Of a stretch of DNA of 64,000 nt, positions 17,153 through 26,163 are shown piece after piece. Numbering within the stretch: position 1 is the first letter of the stretch; every line of letters begins with the position of its first letter. Where the stretch lies: contig NZ_OCTU01000006.1 in NCBI RefSeq assembly GCF_900232945.1, positions 53,522 through 117,521 of the forward strand, read 5' to 3'. Origin of the DNA: Urinicoccus timonensis. Its GTDB lineage: Bacteria > Bacillota > Clostridia > Tissierellales > Peptoniphilaceae. The translations under genes were made by a program, and so were the position numbers. The notes under the pieces were generated by a model, which saw nothing but the letters and a program-made list of their open reading frames with translations, was not told where the DNA came from and ran no database searches.

Positions 17153-17532
17153 TGGGAATTTTCTTAAAACACCAATCCATTAAAGATTTGATGGGCCTTT
17201 TGGAAGAAAACCTTGAAAAATTAGATCAGGCAGATTTAAAATTAGCCCAAGAGGGTCTGGGCATAGCTAGATCTAGTCAAGCTAGAGATTCAAAAGAAGA
17301 AAGACAAAAAAGTCTTAAAGAGAATTTAGGCAAAAAAATAGAAAAGGATCGCCTAAGAGACCAAGCCCATGAAAATACAAAGGAAGAAATCTTTAGGGGC
17401 TATACTGGAGAAGACTTCAAGGAGGAAGCTTTAAACTTGGAAGACCTTCCCTATTGGGCCCAGGGAGTGGTCTATCAAACGATTTTTGAAAGACCTAAGT
17501 CCAGAAAGAGATACCGAAATCGAAGAAGATAA
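17152..17532 (+). CDS. Hypothetical charged coiled-coil protein between floA and phoH
   Basis: I do not recognise this 126-residue protein. It has no signal peptide or membrane helix and is very rich in Lys, Glu and Arg. It is predicted largely helical or coiled coil (about 8-80), with a short more conserved-looking block (DLPYWAQGVVYQTIFERP) and a basic tail ending RKRYRNRRR. It starts at an ATG overlapping the floA stop (TGATG), so it is translationally coupled to floA. In B. subtilis this position holds yqfB and the sporulation genes yqfC and yqfD. Spacing suggests it belongs to the nfeD-floA-phoH transcription unit. Function unknown. Confidence 0.75.
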   Translation: MGIFLKHQSIKDLMGLLEENLEKLDQADLKLAQEGLGIARSSQARDSKEERQKSLKENLGKKIEKDRLRDQAHENTKEEIFRGYTGEDFKEEALNLEDLPYWAQGVVYQTIFERPKSRKRYRNRRR

Positions 17533-17551
17533 AAGAAAGGTGGGTATTTTT

Positions 17552-18577
17552 TTGCAAAGTAAAGTAAGCGTTGAATTTGAATCAAATGACCAAGTCTCCT
17601 CCTTATTGGGAAGGCTGGATGAAAATATACAATTAATTGAAGAAAATTTTGGCGTAGAAAGTCAACTGGATGGACTGACCTTAAAGCTTAAGGGACCTGA
17701 AGATAAGGTTGGTCAGGTTAAGGAACTTATAGACCAGCTCCTTCAAGTTTTACAAAAACAAAAGAGATTGGACAAGCAAGATATTCTTTACGCTATGAAT
17801 TTAAAAAAAGATGGGATTGATTCAAATTTAGCCGACTTGTATGCAGAAACATTTGTCTACACGGCAACGGGTAAACCCATCCGGGCCAAGACCCTGGGAC
17901 AAAAGAGGTATTTGGATGCCATCCAAAAAAATGACGTTGTCTTCGGTGTGGGTCCGGCTGGGACAGGAAAGACCTATCTTGCTATGGCCTGTGCAGTCAA
18001 GGCCTTTAAGGAGCAAAAGGTATCCAGAATTATTTTAACTCGTCCAGCCGTTGAAGCAGGGGAGAGCCTTGGCTTTTTACCAGGGGACCTACAAATGAAG
18101 GTAGACCCCTATCTAAGGCCCCTCTATGATGCACTTTTTGACCTCATGGGCTATGATACCTATCAAAAATACGTGGAACAAGGCTTAATTGAAGTGGCTC
18201 CCTTGGCCTATATGAGGGGGCGGACCCTGGACAATGCCTATATTATTTTGGATGAGGCCCAAAATACAACTCCACAACAAATGAAGATGTTCTTAACCCG
18301 CCTGGGCTTTGGATCCAAGGCAATCATAACTGGGGATATTACCCAAATTGACCTACCGTCAGGGAAAAAATCGGGTTTAAAAACAGTCTTAAAAATCTTA
18401 AAAGATGTAAGAGGAGTTTCCAGTGTGTATTTAACCCGCTATGATATTGTAAGACACCCCTTGGTACAAAGAATTATTGATGCTTATGACCGGTTTGACT
18501 CCAAGGAAAAAGCCAATAAGGATGAAAAAAAGAAGTTAAAGAAAGAGGAAGAGGTTCATGAACAAGCTAAAGAGTGA
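17552..18577 (+). CDS. phoH: PhoH family ATPase (PhoH-like, KH domain then P-loop)
   Basis: This cytoplasmic P-loop ATPase has about 341 residues. It has an N-terminal KH-like region and then the PhoH core with Walker A GPAGTGKTYLAM. Downstream are RPAVEAGESLGFLPGDL, the Walker B ILDEAQNTTPQQMK, TGDITQIDLP and DIVRHPLVQRII, all family hallmarks. It is linked by conserved neighbourhood to ybeY and RNA metabolism, although its exact activity is unsettled. Two starts are possible: GTG 17540 or TTG 17552. TTG 17552 is chosen because AAAGGTGGG (17537-17544) is then properly spaced. It overlaps ybeY by 20 bp. Confidence 0.92.
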   Translation: MQSKVSVEFESNDQVSSLLGRLDENIQLIEENFGVESQLDGLTLKLKGPEDKVGQVKELIDQLLQVLQKQKRLDKQDILYAMNLKKDGIDSNLADLYAETFVYTATGKPIRAKTLGQKRYLDAIQKNDVVFGVGPAGTGKTYLAMACAVKAFKEQKVSRIILTRPAVEAGESLGFLPGDLQMKVDPYLRPLYDALFDLMGYDTYQKYVEQGLIEVAPLAYMRGRTLDNAYIILDEAQNTTPQQMKMFLTRLGFGSKAIITGDITQIDLPSGKKSGLKTVLKILKDVRGVSSVYLTRYDIVRHPLVQRIIDAYDRFDSKEKANKDEKKKLKKEEEVHEQAKE

Positions 18578-19031
18578 AAAAATCTTCTTAAATTTAAATG
18601 AATGTGATATAAAAGAGGATGACTACCAGGCCATAGTAGAGGCTTGCCAAGTGGCTCTGGGCCAAGAAGGGATTGAGGATGTGGTGGATATCAGCCTCTC
18701 TCTTGTATCTCCAGAAGAAATACAAGAGCTTAACAGAACCTACCGCCAAGTGGATGCAGTAACAGATGTCCTGTCCTTCCCTATTAACGAGAGTTTTGAT
18801 GGCCACTTGGAATTAGGAGATGTGGTCATTAACCTGGATCGGATTGCCAGTCAGGCTCAAGAGTACGGCCATAGCTTTAAGCATGAGCTACAATACCTAA
18901 CAGTCCATAGTGTTTTGCACTGTCTGGGCTATGACCACATAGATCCTGAGGATAAAAAGGTCATGCGGGCCAGGGAAAAAGAAATTATGGCCTGTCTTGA
19001 CGGGGACGAGGTAGACCATGAAGAGGGGTAA
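18558..19031 (+). CDS. ybeY: Endoribonuclease YbeY (rRNA maturation factor)
   Basis: YbeY is a zinc-dependent endoribonuclease involved in 16S rRNA 3'-end processing and ribosome quality control. The 157-residue protein carries the zinc-binding motif HSVLHCLGYDHIDPED (consensus HxxxHxxGxxH) near residue 115, plus the conserved VTDVLSFP and LGDVVINLDRI segments. The start overlaps phoH by 20 bp and the end overlaps dgkA by 14 bp, so these genes are tightly coupled. Confidence 0.96.
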   Translation: MNKLKSEKIFLNLNECDIKEDDYQAIVEACQVALGQEGIEDVVDISLSLVSPEEIQELNRTYRQVDAVTDVLSFPINESFDGHLELGDVVINLDRIASQAQEYGHSFKHELQYLTVHSVLHCLGYDHIDPEDKKVMRAREKEIMACLDGDEVDHEEG

Positions 19032-19734
19032 TTTTATTAACTCCTTTAACTATGCAGTTCAGGGGATTATCTCATCTATCCAGACCGAAAGAAATATGAA
19101 AATCCACTACCTAGCAGCCATTGCTGTTATTGTGGCTAGCTTGTTTTTCAACCTGACTCGGGTAGAATTTATGCTTCTTTTCTTTGCAGTCACCTTTGTT
19201 TTAACCAGTGAACTTATCAATACCGCCATTGAAAGAACGGTGGACTTGGTAACGCAAAGCTATAATCCCGTGGCTAAATTGGCCAAGGACATTGCAGCAG
19301 GAGCCGTTTTAATTGCTGCTTTAAATGCTTTGGTAGTGGGCTACTTGATTTTTTTCGATCGGATTAATACGGGAACGGAACTCCTAGTTTTTAAACTTAG
19401 GTCCTCCAATCCCCACTTGGCCTTTGTGGCAGTTTTCCTGGTCATTGTCCTAGTGGTGGCGGGAAAGCTCTTGTGGATGCGCCGTAGTGGAGGAACCTTT
19501 TTTCAAGGAGGAGCAATAAGTGGGCATACAGCCTTGGCTTTTTGTATGGCCACCATCATCAGCCTGATTGTTGTCAAAGGTTTGGTCATAGGGATGTCCT
19601 ATTTCATCGCTTTTTTGGTGGCTCAATCCCGGGTGGAAGGAAAGATTCACAAGGTATCGGAAGTTGTTTTAGGGGCCCTGGTGGGGAGCCTAGTGGCCTT
19701 TATTATCTATCGATTGGTGGGATATTATGGATAA
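19018..19734 (+). CDS. Undecaprenol/diacylglycerol kinase fused to a PAP2-type phosphatase
   Basis: Two lipid enzymes in one 238-residue membrane protein. Residues 1-117 are a DgkA-type kinase (ERNMKIHYLAA; SELINTAIERTVDLV with Glu65 and Glu72; LAKDIAAGAVL). In Gram-positive bacteria this family phosphorylates undecaprenol. Residues about 118-238 are a type-2 phosphatidic acid phosphatase domain, with the SGHTA motif (Ser168-His170) and the third motif SRVEGKIH (Ser204, Arg205, His211). The first PAP2 motif is degenerate (Lys150 then WMRRSGG, no RP). About six membrane helices are expected. Together the two halves could interconvert undecaprenol and its phosphate. It overlaps ybeY by 14 bp and cdd by 8 bp. 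Which direction dominates cannot be told. Confidence 0.88.
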   Translation: MKRGNFINSFNYAVQGIISSIQTERNMKIHYLAAIAVIVASLFFNLTRVEFMLLFFAVTFVLTSELINTAIERTVDLVTQSYNPVAKLAKDIAAGAVLIAALNALVVGYLIFFDRINTGTELLVFKLRSSNPHLAFVAVFLVIVLVVAGKLLWMRRSGGTFFQGGAISGHTALAFCMATIISLIVVKGLVIGMSYFIAFLVAQSRVEGKIHKVSEVVLGALVGSLVAFIIYRLVGYYG

Positions 19735-20131
19735 AAAAGACTTATTTAAAGAAGCCCTTAAGATGAAGGAGCGGGCCTACGTTCCCTATTCTCATTTTCA
19801 TGTAGGGGCCTGTGTTTTGGGAGATAATGGAAAGATATATGGAGGATGTAATATTGAAACAGCCTCCTATTCACCGACAATTTGTGCAGAAAGAGTGGCT
19901 ATTTTCAAGGCTATTTCTGACGGAGTTCAATCTATTCAAGCCATTGCTGTTACAGGGGATGCCAAAGATACTATGCCTTGTGGGGTCTGTAGACAGGTCA
20001 TGGTGGAATTTGCAGACCCAAGCATGAAGGTATATATTGTCAATAAAGAGGATGATTTTAAAGAATACTCTTTAGAGGAACTTTTACCCTTTAGTTTTTC
20101 AAAAAAAGATTTAAAAAAGGAGACAAGATGA
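19727..20131 (+). CDS. cdd: Cytidine deaminase
   Basis: This 134-residue, homotetrameric-type cytidine deaminase converts cytidine and deoxycytidine to uridine forms in pyrimidine salvage. Zinc ligands and the catalytic Glu lie in CAERVAIFKAISDG, and the second pair is in PCGVCRQVM. The substrate-binding N-terminus is YVPYSHFHVGA. Length is typical of the short Gram-positive form. It lies between dgkA and era, the same order as in Bacillus, with an 8-bp overlap upstream and a 4-bp overlap with era. Confidence 0.96.
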   Translation: MDKKDLFKEALKMKERAYVPYSHFHVGACVLGDNGKIYGGCNIETASYSPTICAERVAIFKAISDGVQSIQAIAVTGDAKDTMPCGVCRQVMVEFADPSMKVYIVNKEDDFKEYSLEELLPFSFSKKDLKKETR

Positions 20132-21015
20132 AGTCAGGATTTGTTACAATTATTGGTCGGCCCAATGTAGGAAAGTCGACCCTAATCAACCGGATTGTAG
20201 GTGAAAAATTGTCCATCACCTCCAACAAACCTCAAACCACAAGAAATAAGATTCAATTAATTCATACGACTGAAGAGGCCCAAATTATTTTTATGGATAC
20301 ACCAGGTATCCAAAAACCAAAAAATAAGCTGGGGACCTATATGTTGGGAGTCTCTAGAGAGACCTTGGGAGAAGTAGATGTTATTACCGCCATGGTGGAT
20401 GCTTCTAAGAAAATAGGAGCCATGGACCAATGGATTTTTAAGGAATTAGAGGGATTTAAAGGTAAGACTCCAATTCTCTTGCTCATCAATAAGATTGATG
20501 AAATTCCAAAGCCAGATATCCTACCCTTGATTGACCAATATGCCAAGTTAAATCTTTTTGAAGAAATTATTCCAATCTCAGCTATTAATGGAGATAATAT
20601 AGAGGAATACTTATCGGCCTTAGAAGGTTTTCTACCTGAAGGACCCCAATATTTTCCCGATGACATGATTACAGACCAGCCAGAAAAATTTATTGTAGCT
20701 GAGTTCATTCGAGAAAAGGCCTTGGAAAATCTCCAAGAGGAAGTTCCACATGGGGTCATGGTGGTGGTTGAATCCATGAAGATGCGAGAAAATAAAAACT
20801 TAATGGATATTGAAGCCACAATCTTTGTGGAAAGAAAGAGCCATAAGGGGATTATCATTGGAAAGTCAGGAAGTATGTTAAAGAAAATAGGCTCTTCCAG
20901 TCGTCTAGATTTAGAGCGCTTATTGGATACAAAAATCAACCTGCAATTGTGGGTCAAGGTGTCCAAGGATTGGCGAGAAAAAGAAAATCAGGTTGAGCGA
21001 TTTGGCTACCAATAG
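20128..21015 (+). CDS. era: GTPase Era
   Basis: Era is an essential GTPase that binds the 3' end of 16S rRNA and assists 30S assembly. The 295-residue protein has G1 GRPNVGKSTLINRI (residues 9-22), G3 DTPGI, G4 NKID and a C-terminal KH domain (ERKSHKGIIIGKSGSMLKKIG). Length is standard. It overlaps cdd by 4 bp and the next gene, recO, begins inside its last codons. Confidence 0.97.
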   Translation: MKSGFVTIIGRPNVGKSTLINRIVGEKLSITSNKPQTTRNKIQLIHTTEEAQIIFMDTPGIQKPKNKLGTYMLGVSRETLGEVDVITAMVDASKKIGAMDQWIFKELEGFKGKTPILLLINKIDEIPKPDILPLIDQYAKLNLFEEIIPISAINGDNIEEYLSALEGFLPEGPQYFPDDMITDQPEKFIVAEFIREKALENLQEEVPHGVMVVVESMKMRENKNLMDIEATIFVERKSHKGIIIGKSGSMLKKIGSSSRLDLERLLDTKINLQLWVKVSKDWREKENQVERFGYQ

Positions 21016-21724
21016 GTTTAAAAGTCGGGGCATTGTCCTTGACGAACAGGTCTATGGTGAGTCCAGTAAAATATTACGAATCTTTACCAGGGATCGGGGA
21101 AAACTTTCAGTCATGGCCAAGGGAGCCCTTAGGGCAAAAAGTTCAATCTTATCCTTAACCCAGCCTATGCTGGAAGGAGACTATCTTTTTTCTATGGGTA
21201 AGACCTTTGCCTATATCCACGAGGGTAGGATTATTAAGGACCATTATAAGTTGAAAAATGACTTTCGGGCCATGGTTGCTGGAACATTTATTTTAGAAGT
21301 CTTGGACAAAAGTTTGGAGTATGGCCAGGTCAATACAAAAATTTATGACTTGGTGGATAAGACCTTAAGTCAACTGGAAGAGGGGTTTTCCAGAACCCTT
21401 GTAAATGCCTTTTTAATTAAGGGCCTAACATTTCTGGGTTACCGGCCAATTATTGGGAAAAGATCAAAATTTATAGGCAATAGTACTAGGTATTTTGACC
21501 CAAAAAGTGGTATTATAGAATATGGCTTAAAAGCTGGAAAAGGAAGAACTATCCAAGAAGAGGACTTGGACTATATAGAAAAGATATTATATAGTCCCTT
21601 GGATAACCTACCAGGGTCCGATACTTGTGATGAATACTTGGTCTTTGATCTTTTAATGGATCTTCTTTACACACATTTAGACCTTACGAAAATTAACAGC
21701 TACGACTTACTAGCCACATTTTGA
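21002..21724 (+). CDS. recO: DNA repair protein RecO
   Basis: RecO acts with RecR and RecF to load RecA onto SSB-coated single-stranded DNA. The roughly 240-residue protein has the N-terminal OB fold ([24 protein letters not shown] and [11 protein letters not shown]) and a helical C-terminal domain. There are two in-frame TTG candidates, 20993 and 21002. The second is preferred because AGGTTGA (20990-20996) is then at a suitable distance. Both lie inside the end of era, so the genes overlap by 14-23 bp. Family identity is clear from position and the OB fold even though RecO sequences diverge strongly. Confidence 0.9.
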   Translation: MATNRFKSRGIVLDEQVYGESSKILRIFTRDRGKLSVMAKGALRAKSSILSLTQPMLEGDYLFSMGKTFAYIHEGRIIKDHYKLKNDFRAMVAGTFILEVLDKSLEYGQVNTKIYDLVDKTLSQLEEGFSRTLVNAFLIKGLTFLGYRPIIGKRSKFIGNSTRYFDPKSGIIEYGLKAGKGRTIQEEDLDYIEKILYSPLDNLPGSDTCDEYLVFDLLMDLLYTHLDLTKINSYDLLATF

Positions 21725-21740
21725 GGAGGATAAAGAACAT

Positions 21741-22625
21741 ATGCATTTTCAAGAACTAATGCAAACTTTAGAAAGTTATTGGAAAGAACAAGGCTGTATT
21801 ATTATGGAGCCTTACGACATAGAAAAGGGAGCAGGAACCATGAATCCCTTTACCTTCCTAAAGGCTTTAGGGCCTGAACCTTGGAAAACAGTCTATGTTG
21901 AACCATCTAGACGGCCTGCAGATGCCCGCTATGGGGAAAATCCAAACCGTCTTTACCAACACCACCAACTACAAGTGATTTTAAAACCATCACCGGAAAA
22001 CGTCCAAGACCTTTATTTAAAAAGTCTACAAATGATTGGGATTGATGTTAAAAAGCATGATATTCGCTTTGTAGAAGATAACTGGGAATCACCAACTTTA
22101 GGTGCCTGGGGACTGGGCTGGGAAGTTTGGTTAGATGGGATGGAAATCACGCAATTTACTTATTTCCAACAAGTAGGATCCATCAACTGTGACCTGGAAT
22201 CAGCAGAATTGACCTATGGTCTAGAACGGATTGCCATGTATCTTCAAGATGTGGACAATGTCTATGACATTAGCTGGAACGACCAATTAAAGTATGGGGA
22301 TATCTTCCATAAGGCAGAATACGAACATTCAGTTTATAGTTTTGAATTGGCAGATGTTCAAATGCTCAAAGGCCTCTTTGACACCTATGAAAAGGAATCA
22401 GAAAGAGTCATTGAACAAGGCTTGGTTATGTCGGCCTATGACTATGTTTTAAAATGCTCTCACACCTTTAATGTTTTAGACGCTAGAGGAGCCATATCTG
22501 TTTCTGAACGGACAGGTTATATTGCAAGGGTAAGAAATTTGGCAAGGAAGGTTGCTTCAGAATATTTAAAACAAAGAGAAGAAATGGACTTTCCACTTTT
22601 AAAGGCAGGTGTAGACCATGAATAA
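21741..22625 (+). CDS. glyQ: Glycine-tRNA ligase alpha subunit
   Basis: This is the catalytic subunit of the alpha2beta2 bacterial glycyl-tRNA synthetase, class II, 294 residues. Characteristic segments are [17 protein letters not shown] near the N-terminus, [17 protein letters not shown], and [40 protein letters not shown] site precedes the ATG. There are only 16 bp between recO and glyQ, so there is no room for a glycine T-box leader directly upstream, and any regulation must come from the operon promoter. It overlaps glyS by 8 bp. Confidence 0.98.
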   Translation: MHFQELMQTLESYWKEQGCIIMEPYDIEKGAGTMNPFTFLKALGPEPWKTVYVEPSRRPADARYGENPNRLYQHHQLQVILKPSPENVQDLYLKSLQMIGIDVKKHDIRFVEDNWESPTLGAWGLGWEVWLDGMEITQFTYFQQVGSINCDLESAELTYGLERIAMYLQDVDNVYDISWNDQLKYGDIFHKAEYEHSVYSFELADVQMLKGLFDTYEKESERVIEQGLVMSAYDYVLKCSHTFNVLDARGAISVSERTGYIARVRNLARKVASEYLKQREEMDFPLLKAGVDHE

Positions 22626-24699
22626 TCAATATTTACTTGAAGTAGGAGTAGAAGAACTTCCAGCTAGATTTGTTGAAATGGGTCTAGGACAATTAAAGGA
22701 TCAAATACAAAAACGCCTAGATGAACAAGCTGTAGACTATGATGAAATCAAGAGTCTGGCAACACCTAGACGATTGACCATCATCATCGAAGGCTTAGCT
22801 GACAAGCAAAAAAATATGGAAGAAATTGTCAAGGGACCATCTGTAAAGATTTCTTATGATGAAAACCACCAGCCCACCAAACCTCTCTTAGGTTTTATGA
22901 AGAGCAAGGGCTTAACAGAAGATTACCTCTACCAAGAAAACCTCAAGGGAACGGACTACATCTATGCAAAAATCCAAACTGGAGGCAAGGATGTTGAAAG
23001 TATCTTACAAGAGATTATTCCTGAATCCATTCGAGGAGTTTCTTTTCCTAAAAATATGCGTTGGGGCGGAAAAAATATTCGCTTTGCCAGACCAATTCGA
23101 TGGATTGTCTCCCTCTTTAATGATCGGGTGATTGACTTTGATTTTGAAGGAATTCCTGTGGGACAAGAAAGTAGAAGCCATCGCTTCTTAGGTAAAAACC
23201 CCCTTCTTATCCCAAATGTAGATTCTTATGAAGACCTTCTTTTAGAAAACTATGTCCTGGTAGACCAAAAGAAACGCTATGAAAAAATTAAGTACCAAGC
23301 GACTCGAAAGGCCAAGGCCTTGGGTGGGGAAATTAAGGACGATGAAGATCTTTTACAAGAGTTGACCTATATCGTAGAATATCCAACAGCTATTGTGGGC
23401 AATGTCAATGAAAAATACATGAATCTTCCCCCTGTAGTCATTACAACACCCATGAGGGAGCACTTAAGATATATTCCAGTCTATGATGCAGAGGGAGCCC
23501 TAAAACCTTACTTTATCACCATTCGAAATGGAAATAGTGACTATGAGGAAATTGTAGCCCAAGGAAATGAAAAAGTCTTAGCAGCCAGACTGGAAGATGC
23601 CGTCTTTTTCTATGAAGAAGATCAAAAAAGAAGTCTGGAAGAAAGACTGGAAGACTTAAAAGGTGTTATGTTCCACGACAAACTAGGCACCCTTTATGAT
23701 AAGACCGGTCGTCTCCAAGCCCTGACTGAACAAATTGGTGACTACTTGCAAGTGGCTGAGGAAACGAAAACTGCCCTGGGCCAAGCTTCAAACTTGGCCA
23801 AGACAGACTTGGTAACCAATATGGTTCAAGAGTTTACAGAACTTCAAGGTCTCATGGGAGCCATCTATGCCAAGAATGAAGGAAGGCCAGATATTATAGC
23901 TACTGCCTTAAATGAGCAATACATGCCTCGTAAGGCCAATGGAGACCTACCTCTTACCACTACAGGATCTATTTTATCCATAGCTGATAAGCTAGATACC
24001 ATTGTAGGTCTTTTTGCCATCGACCTCATTCCTACAGGGAGCCAAGACCCCTTTGGACTTAGAAGACAGGCTATTGGTTTAATCAATATTATTAAAAATA
24101 AAAATTGGCACCTACCCCTGTCTATTGCTGTTGATTATGCCCTATATATCTATGTAGGCCACCAAGAATTGGTTTTTGACTATAACATCGTTAAAGAAGC
24201 CATTATGAATTTCTTATTGGGACGTATTCGTCAAATGCTCCTGGATGAAGGCTATCGTTATGACCTTATTGATGCTGTCTTAGCTACAGGTGTGGATGAT
24301 GTTGTAGATATCTTTAAACGCTGCCAAGACCTAAAGCTTGCTTTGGAAGACTTACCCAAAGACTTCTTTGAAGCCTATATTCGTTTGGGCCACCTAGCTG
24401 TAAAACATGAAGATTCCATGGAATTTTCTCAAGATCAGCTCCTAGAGGACCAAGAAAAGAAATTGTATGAAGACTTTACAAGGGTTAAGGCAAAAATCGA
24501 TGAGGAAATTGAACCTTCAGACTACCTAGCCAAGATGCAAAGCTTGAATGAACTAACAGATAGCATTCATGATTATTTTGACCAAGTTATGGTTCTAACA
24601 GAAGACCCAATCTTGTCCTCTAACCGTTTGAGTATGCTCCACAATATTTATGAAGAAGTTAAGGGGATTCTTGATATCAACCAATTAGTTTTAGAATAG
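22618..24699 (+). CDS. glyS: Glycine-tRNA ligase beta subunit
   Basis: The 693-residue beta subunit recognises tRNA-Gly and is needed for activity together with GlyQ. The N-terminus [15 protein letters not shown] is family-diagnostic. The central HD-like region contains [15 protein letters not shown], and [19 protein letters not shown] is another hallmark. The C-terminal region is an anticodon-binding DALR-type domain ([22 protein letters not shown]). The overlap with glyQ (8 bp) is typical of the pair. Confidence 0.98.
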   Translation: MNNQYLLEVGVEELPARFVEMGLGQLKDQIQKRLDEQAVDYDEIKSLATPRRLTIIIEGLADKQKNMEEIVKGPSVKISYDENHQPTKPLLGFMKSKGLTEDYLYQENLKGTDYIYAKIQTGGKDVESILQEIIPESIRGVSFPKNMRWGGKNIRFARPIRWIVSLFNDRVIDFDFEGIPVGQESRSHRFLGKNPLLIPNVDSYEDLLLENYVLVDQKKRYEKIKYQATRKAKALGGEIKDDEDLLQELTYIVEYPTAIVGNVNEKYMNLPPVVITTPMREHLRYIPVYDAEGALKPYFITIRNGNSDYEEIVAQGNEKVLAARLEDAVFFYEEDQKRSLEERLEDLKGVMFHDKLGTLYDKTGRLQALTEQIGDYLQVAEETKTALGQASNLAKTDLVTNMVQEFTELQGLMGAIYAKNEGRPDIIATALNEQYMPRKANGDLPLTTTGSILSIADKLDTIVGLFAIDLIPTGSQDPFGLRRQAIGLINIIKNKNWHLPLSIAVDYALYIYVGHQELVFDYNIVKEAIMNFLLGRIRQMLLDEGYRYDLIDAVLATGVDDVVDIFKRCQDLKLALEDLPKDFFEAYIRLGHLAVKHEDSMEFSQDQLLEDQEKKLYEDFTRVKAKIDEEIEPSDYLAKMQSLNELTDSIHDYFDQVMVLTEDPILSSNRLSMLHNIYEEVKGILDINQLVLE

Positions 24700-24708
24700 G
24701 ATGATTCC

Positions 24709-25326
24709 ATGAAATTTACAGCGAGGCAGAAAGAAATTATCGATATCGTAAAGGACTACCAACCTATTACGGGAGAGAAAATAGCAAGCAAACTAAATTT
24801 GTCTCGTGCAACCCTTAGACCGGACTTTACCCTTTTAACCATGGTGGAAGTTCTAGGAGCAAGGCCCAAAGTAGGCTACTATTATCTAGGGCACCATGAG
24901 TCTATAAGTCAACGGAAAGAATCTTTAAGCATGTCCGTAGAAGAAGTGATGAGCCTGCCGACCCTGGTTGATGAACAAACGTCCATTTACGATGCCATAG
25001 TATCTTTATTTTTAGAAGATGTTGGAACCTTGTTTGTTACAAACGAAGGCCTATTAACTGGGGTTGTTTCCAGAAAAGACCTCTTGAGGTCTTTTCTGGG
25101 AGGGCAAACTCAAACAACTCCCGTAGGGGTTTTGATGACAAGAGAGCCGAAGATTATAAAGGTTGATAAGGATGCCTCGGTACTAGAGGCAACAAAACTT
25201 ATTGTAGAGCACGACATTGATGCCATTCCCGTTGTGACAAAAAAAGAGGATGGTTATCTTGTCGTGGGACGCTATACTAAAACCAATATTGCAAAACTAT
25301 TTGTAGAAATGCTAGGAAATGATTAA
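24709..25326 (+). CDS. CcpN-like transcription regulator (HTH plus two CBS domains)
   Basis: The 205-residue protein has an N-terminal winged helix (RQKEIIDIVKDYQPITGEKIAS, then LNLSRATLRPDFTLLTM) followed by two CBS domains (about 78-135 and 140-200). This is the architecture of B. subtilis CcpN/YqzB, which represses gluconeogenic genes in response to the nucleotide pool. The neighbour downstream is the pyruvate phosphate dikinase regulator, again as in B. subtilis. A control role at the pyruvate/phosphoenolpyruvate node is therefore likely, but the actual targets lie outside this window. Confidence 0.87.
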   Translation: MKFTARQKEIIDIVKDYQPITGEKIASKLNLSRATLRPDFTLLTMVEVLGARPKVGYYYLGHHESISQRKESLSMSVEEVMSLPTLVDEQTSIYDAIVSLFLEDVGTLFVTNEGLLTGVVSRKDLLRSFLGGQTQTTPVGVLMTREPKIIKVDKDASVLEATKLIVEHDIDAIPVVTKKEDGYLVVGRYTKTNIAKLFVEMLGND

Positions 25327-25336
25327 GGGAGAGAGC

Positions 25337-26155
25337 ATGAAAGACAATCCATTAATGATTTATGTAATTTCAGACTCCATTGGAGAAACTGGAGAATTAA
25401 TCGCCAAGGCAGCAGCCAAGCAATTTGAAGCTTCGGATTATGAAATTTTAAGATTTCCTTATCATAACTCTATAGAAGCTATTGAGCCTGTTTTTGAAGA
25501 TATGATTACGAGAGAAAAGAAGGTCCTAATTTATACAAATGTAGAAGAAAACACTAGAAAGTACATTGAAAACAGGACAAAAGAGTTAAATATTCCCACA
25601 GTGGATGTCATGGGCCCTCCCATGAAGGCTCTAGAACAAGCCCTAGGCTATGCACCTCTTAGGGAACCTGGCCTAATTCGCCGTCTGGACGAAAACTACT
25701 TTAAAAAGGTAGAAGCCATTGAATTTGCTGTAAAATATGACGATGGAAAAGATCCTAGGGGAATTATGGATTCAGACCTCTTGATTCTTGGGATCTCAAG
25801 AACATCAAAAACTCCCTTGTCTATGTACCTGGCCCATAAATTAATCAAAGTATGTAATGTTCCCTTGGTTCCAGAAGTACCAGTACCAGCGGAGGTTTAT
25901 AAAAAAGATCCCAAGCAAATTGTAGGTCTTATTGCTGGGTCAGATAAGATTTTTTCTATTCGGGAGGAGCGCTTGAAGTCTTTAGGCCTTCACTCTTCCA
26001 CCAAGTATGCCGACCTTAAGAGAATCCAGGAAGAAATAGACTATTCTACCCGGGTTATGAAAGAAATTGGCTGTCCCATTATTGATGTAACCCATAAGGC
26101 CATAGAAGAAACTGCTGAGTTAATTTTGGAATATATTAATCATCCTGAAATATGA
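25337..26155 (+). CDS. Pyruvate, phosphate dikinase regulatory protein (kinase/phosphorylase)
   Basis: This 272-residue protein belongs to the DUF299/PPDK regulatory protein family, a bifunctional enzyme that inactivates PPDK by ADP-dependent threonine phosphorylation and reactivates it by Pi-dependent dephosphorylation. Family landmarks are YVISDSIGETGELIAKAAA at the N-terminus, the P-loop-like GISRTSKTPLSMYLA near residue 155, and VPEVPVPAEV. The start at 25337 is chosen because AAGGGAGAGA lies directly before it; an ATG six codons upstream overlaps the previous gene. No ppdK gene is visible in this window. Confidence 0.92.
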   Translation: MKDNPLMIYVISDSIGETGELIAKAAAKQFEASDYEILRFPYHNSIEAIEPVFEDMITREKKVLIYTNVEENTRKYIENRTKELNIPTVDVMGPPMKALEQALGYAPLREPGLIRRLDENYFKKVEAIEFAVKYDDGKDPRGIMDSDLLILGISRTSKTPLSMYLAHKLIKVCNVPLVPEVPVPAEVYKKDPKQIVGLIAGSDKIFSIREERLKSLGLHSSTKYADLKRIQEEIDYSTRVMKEIGCPIIDVTHKAIEETAELILEYINHPEI

Positions 26156-26163
26156 GGTGAATT

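Noticed and set aside
20337..20966. 209-codon frame on the - strand inside era
   Set aside because: Long but antisense to a clear GTPase gene; no binding site and no recognisable protein. It is a coding shadow.
21725..21740. Expected glycine T-box or glycine riboswitch before glyQ
   Set aside because: Only 16 bp lie between recO and glyQ and contain just the ribosome binding site.
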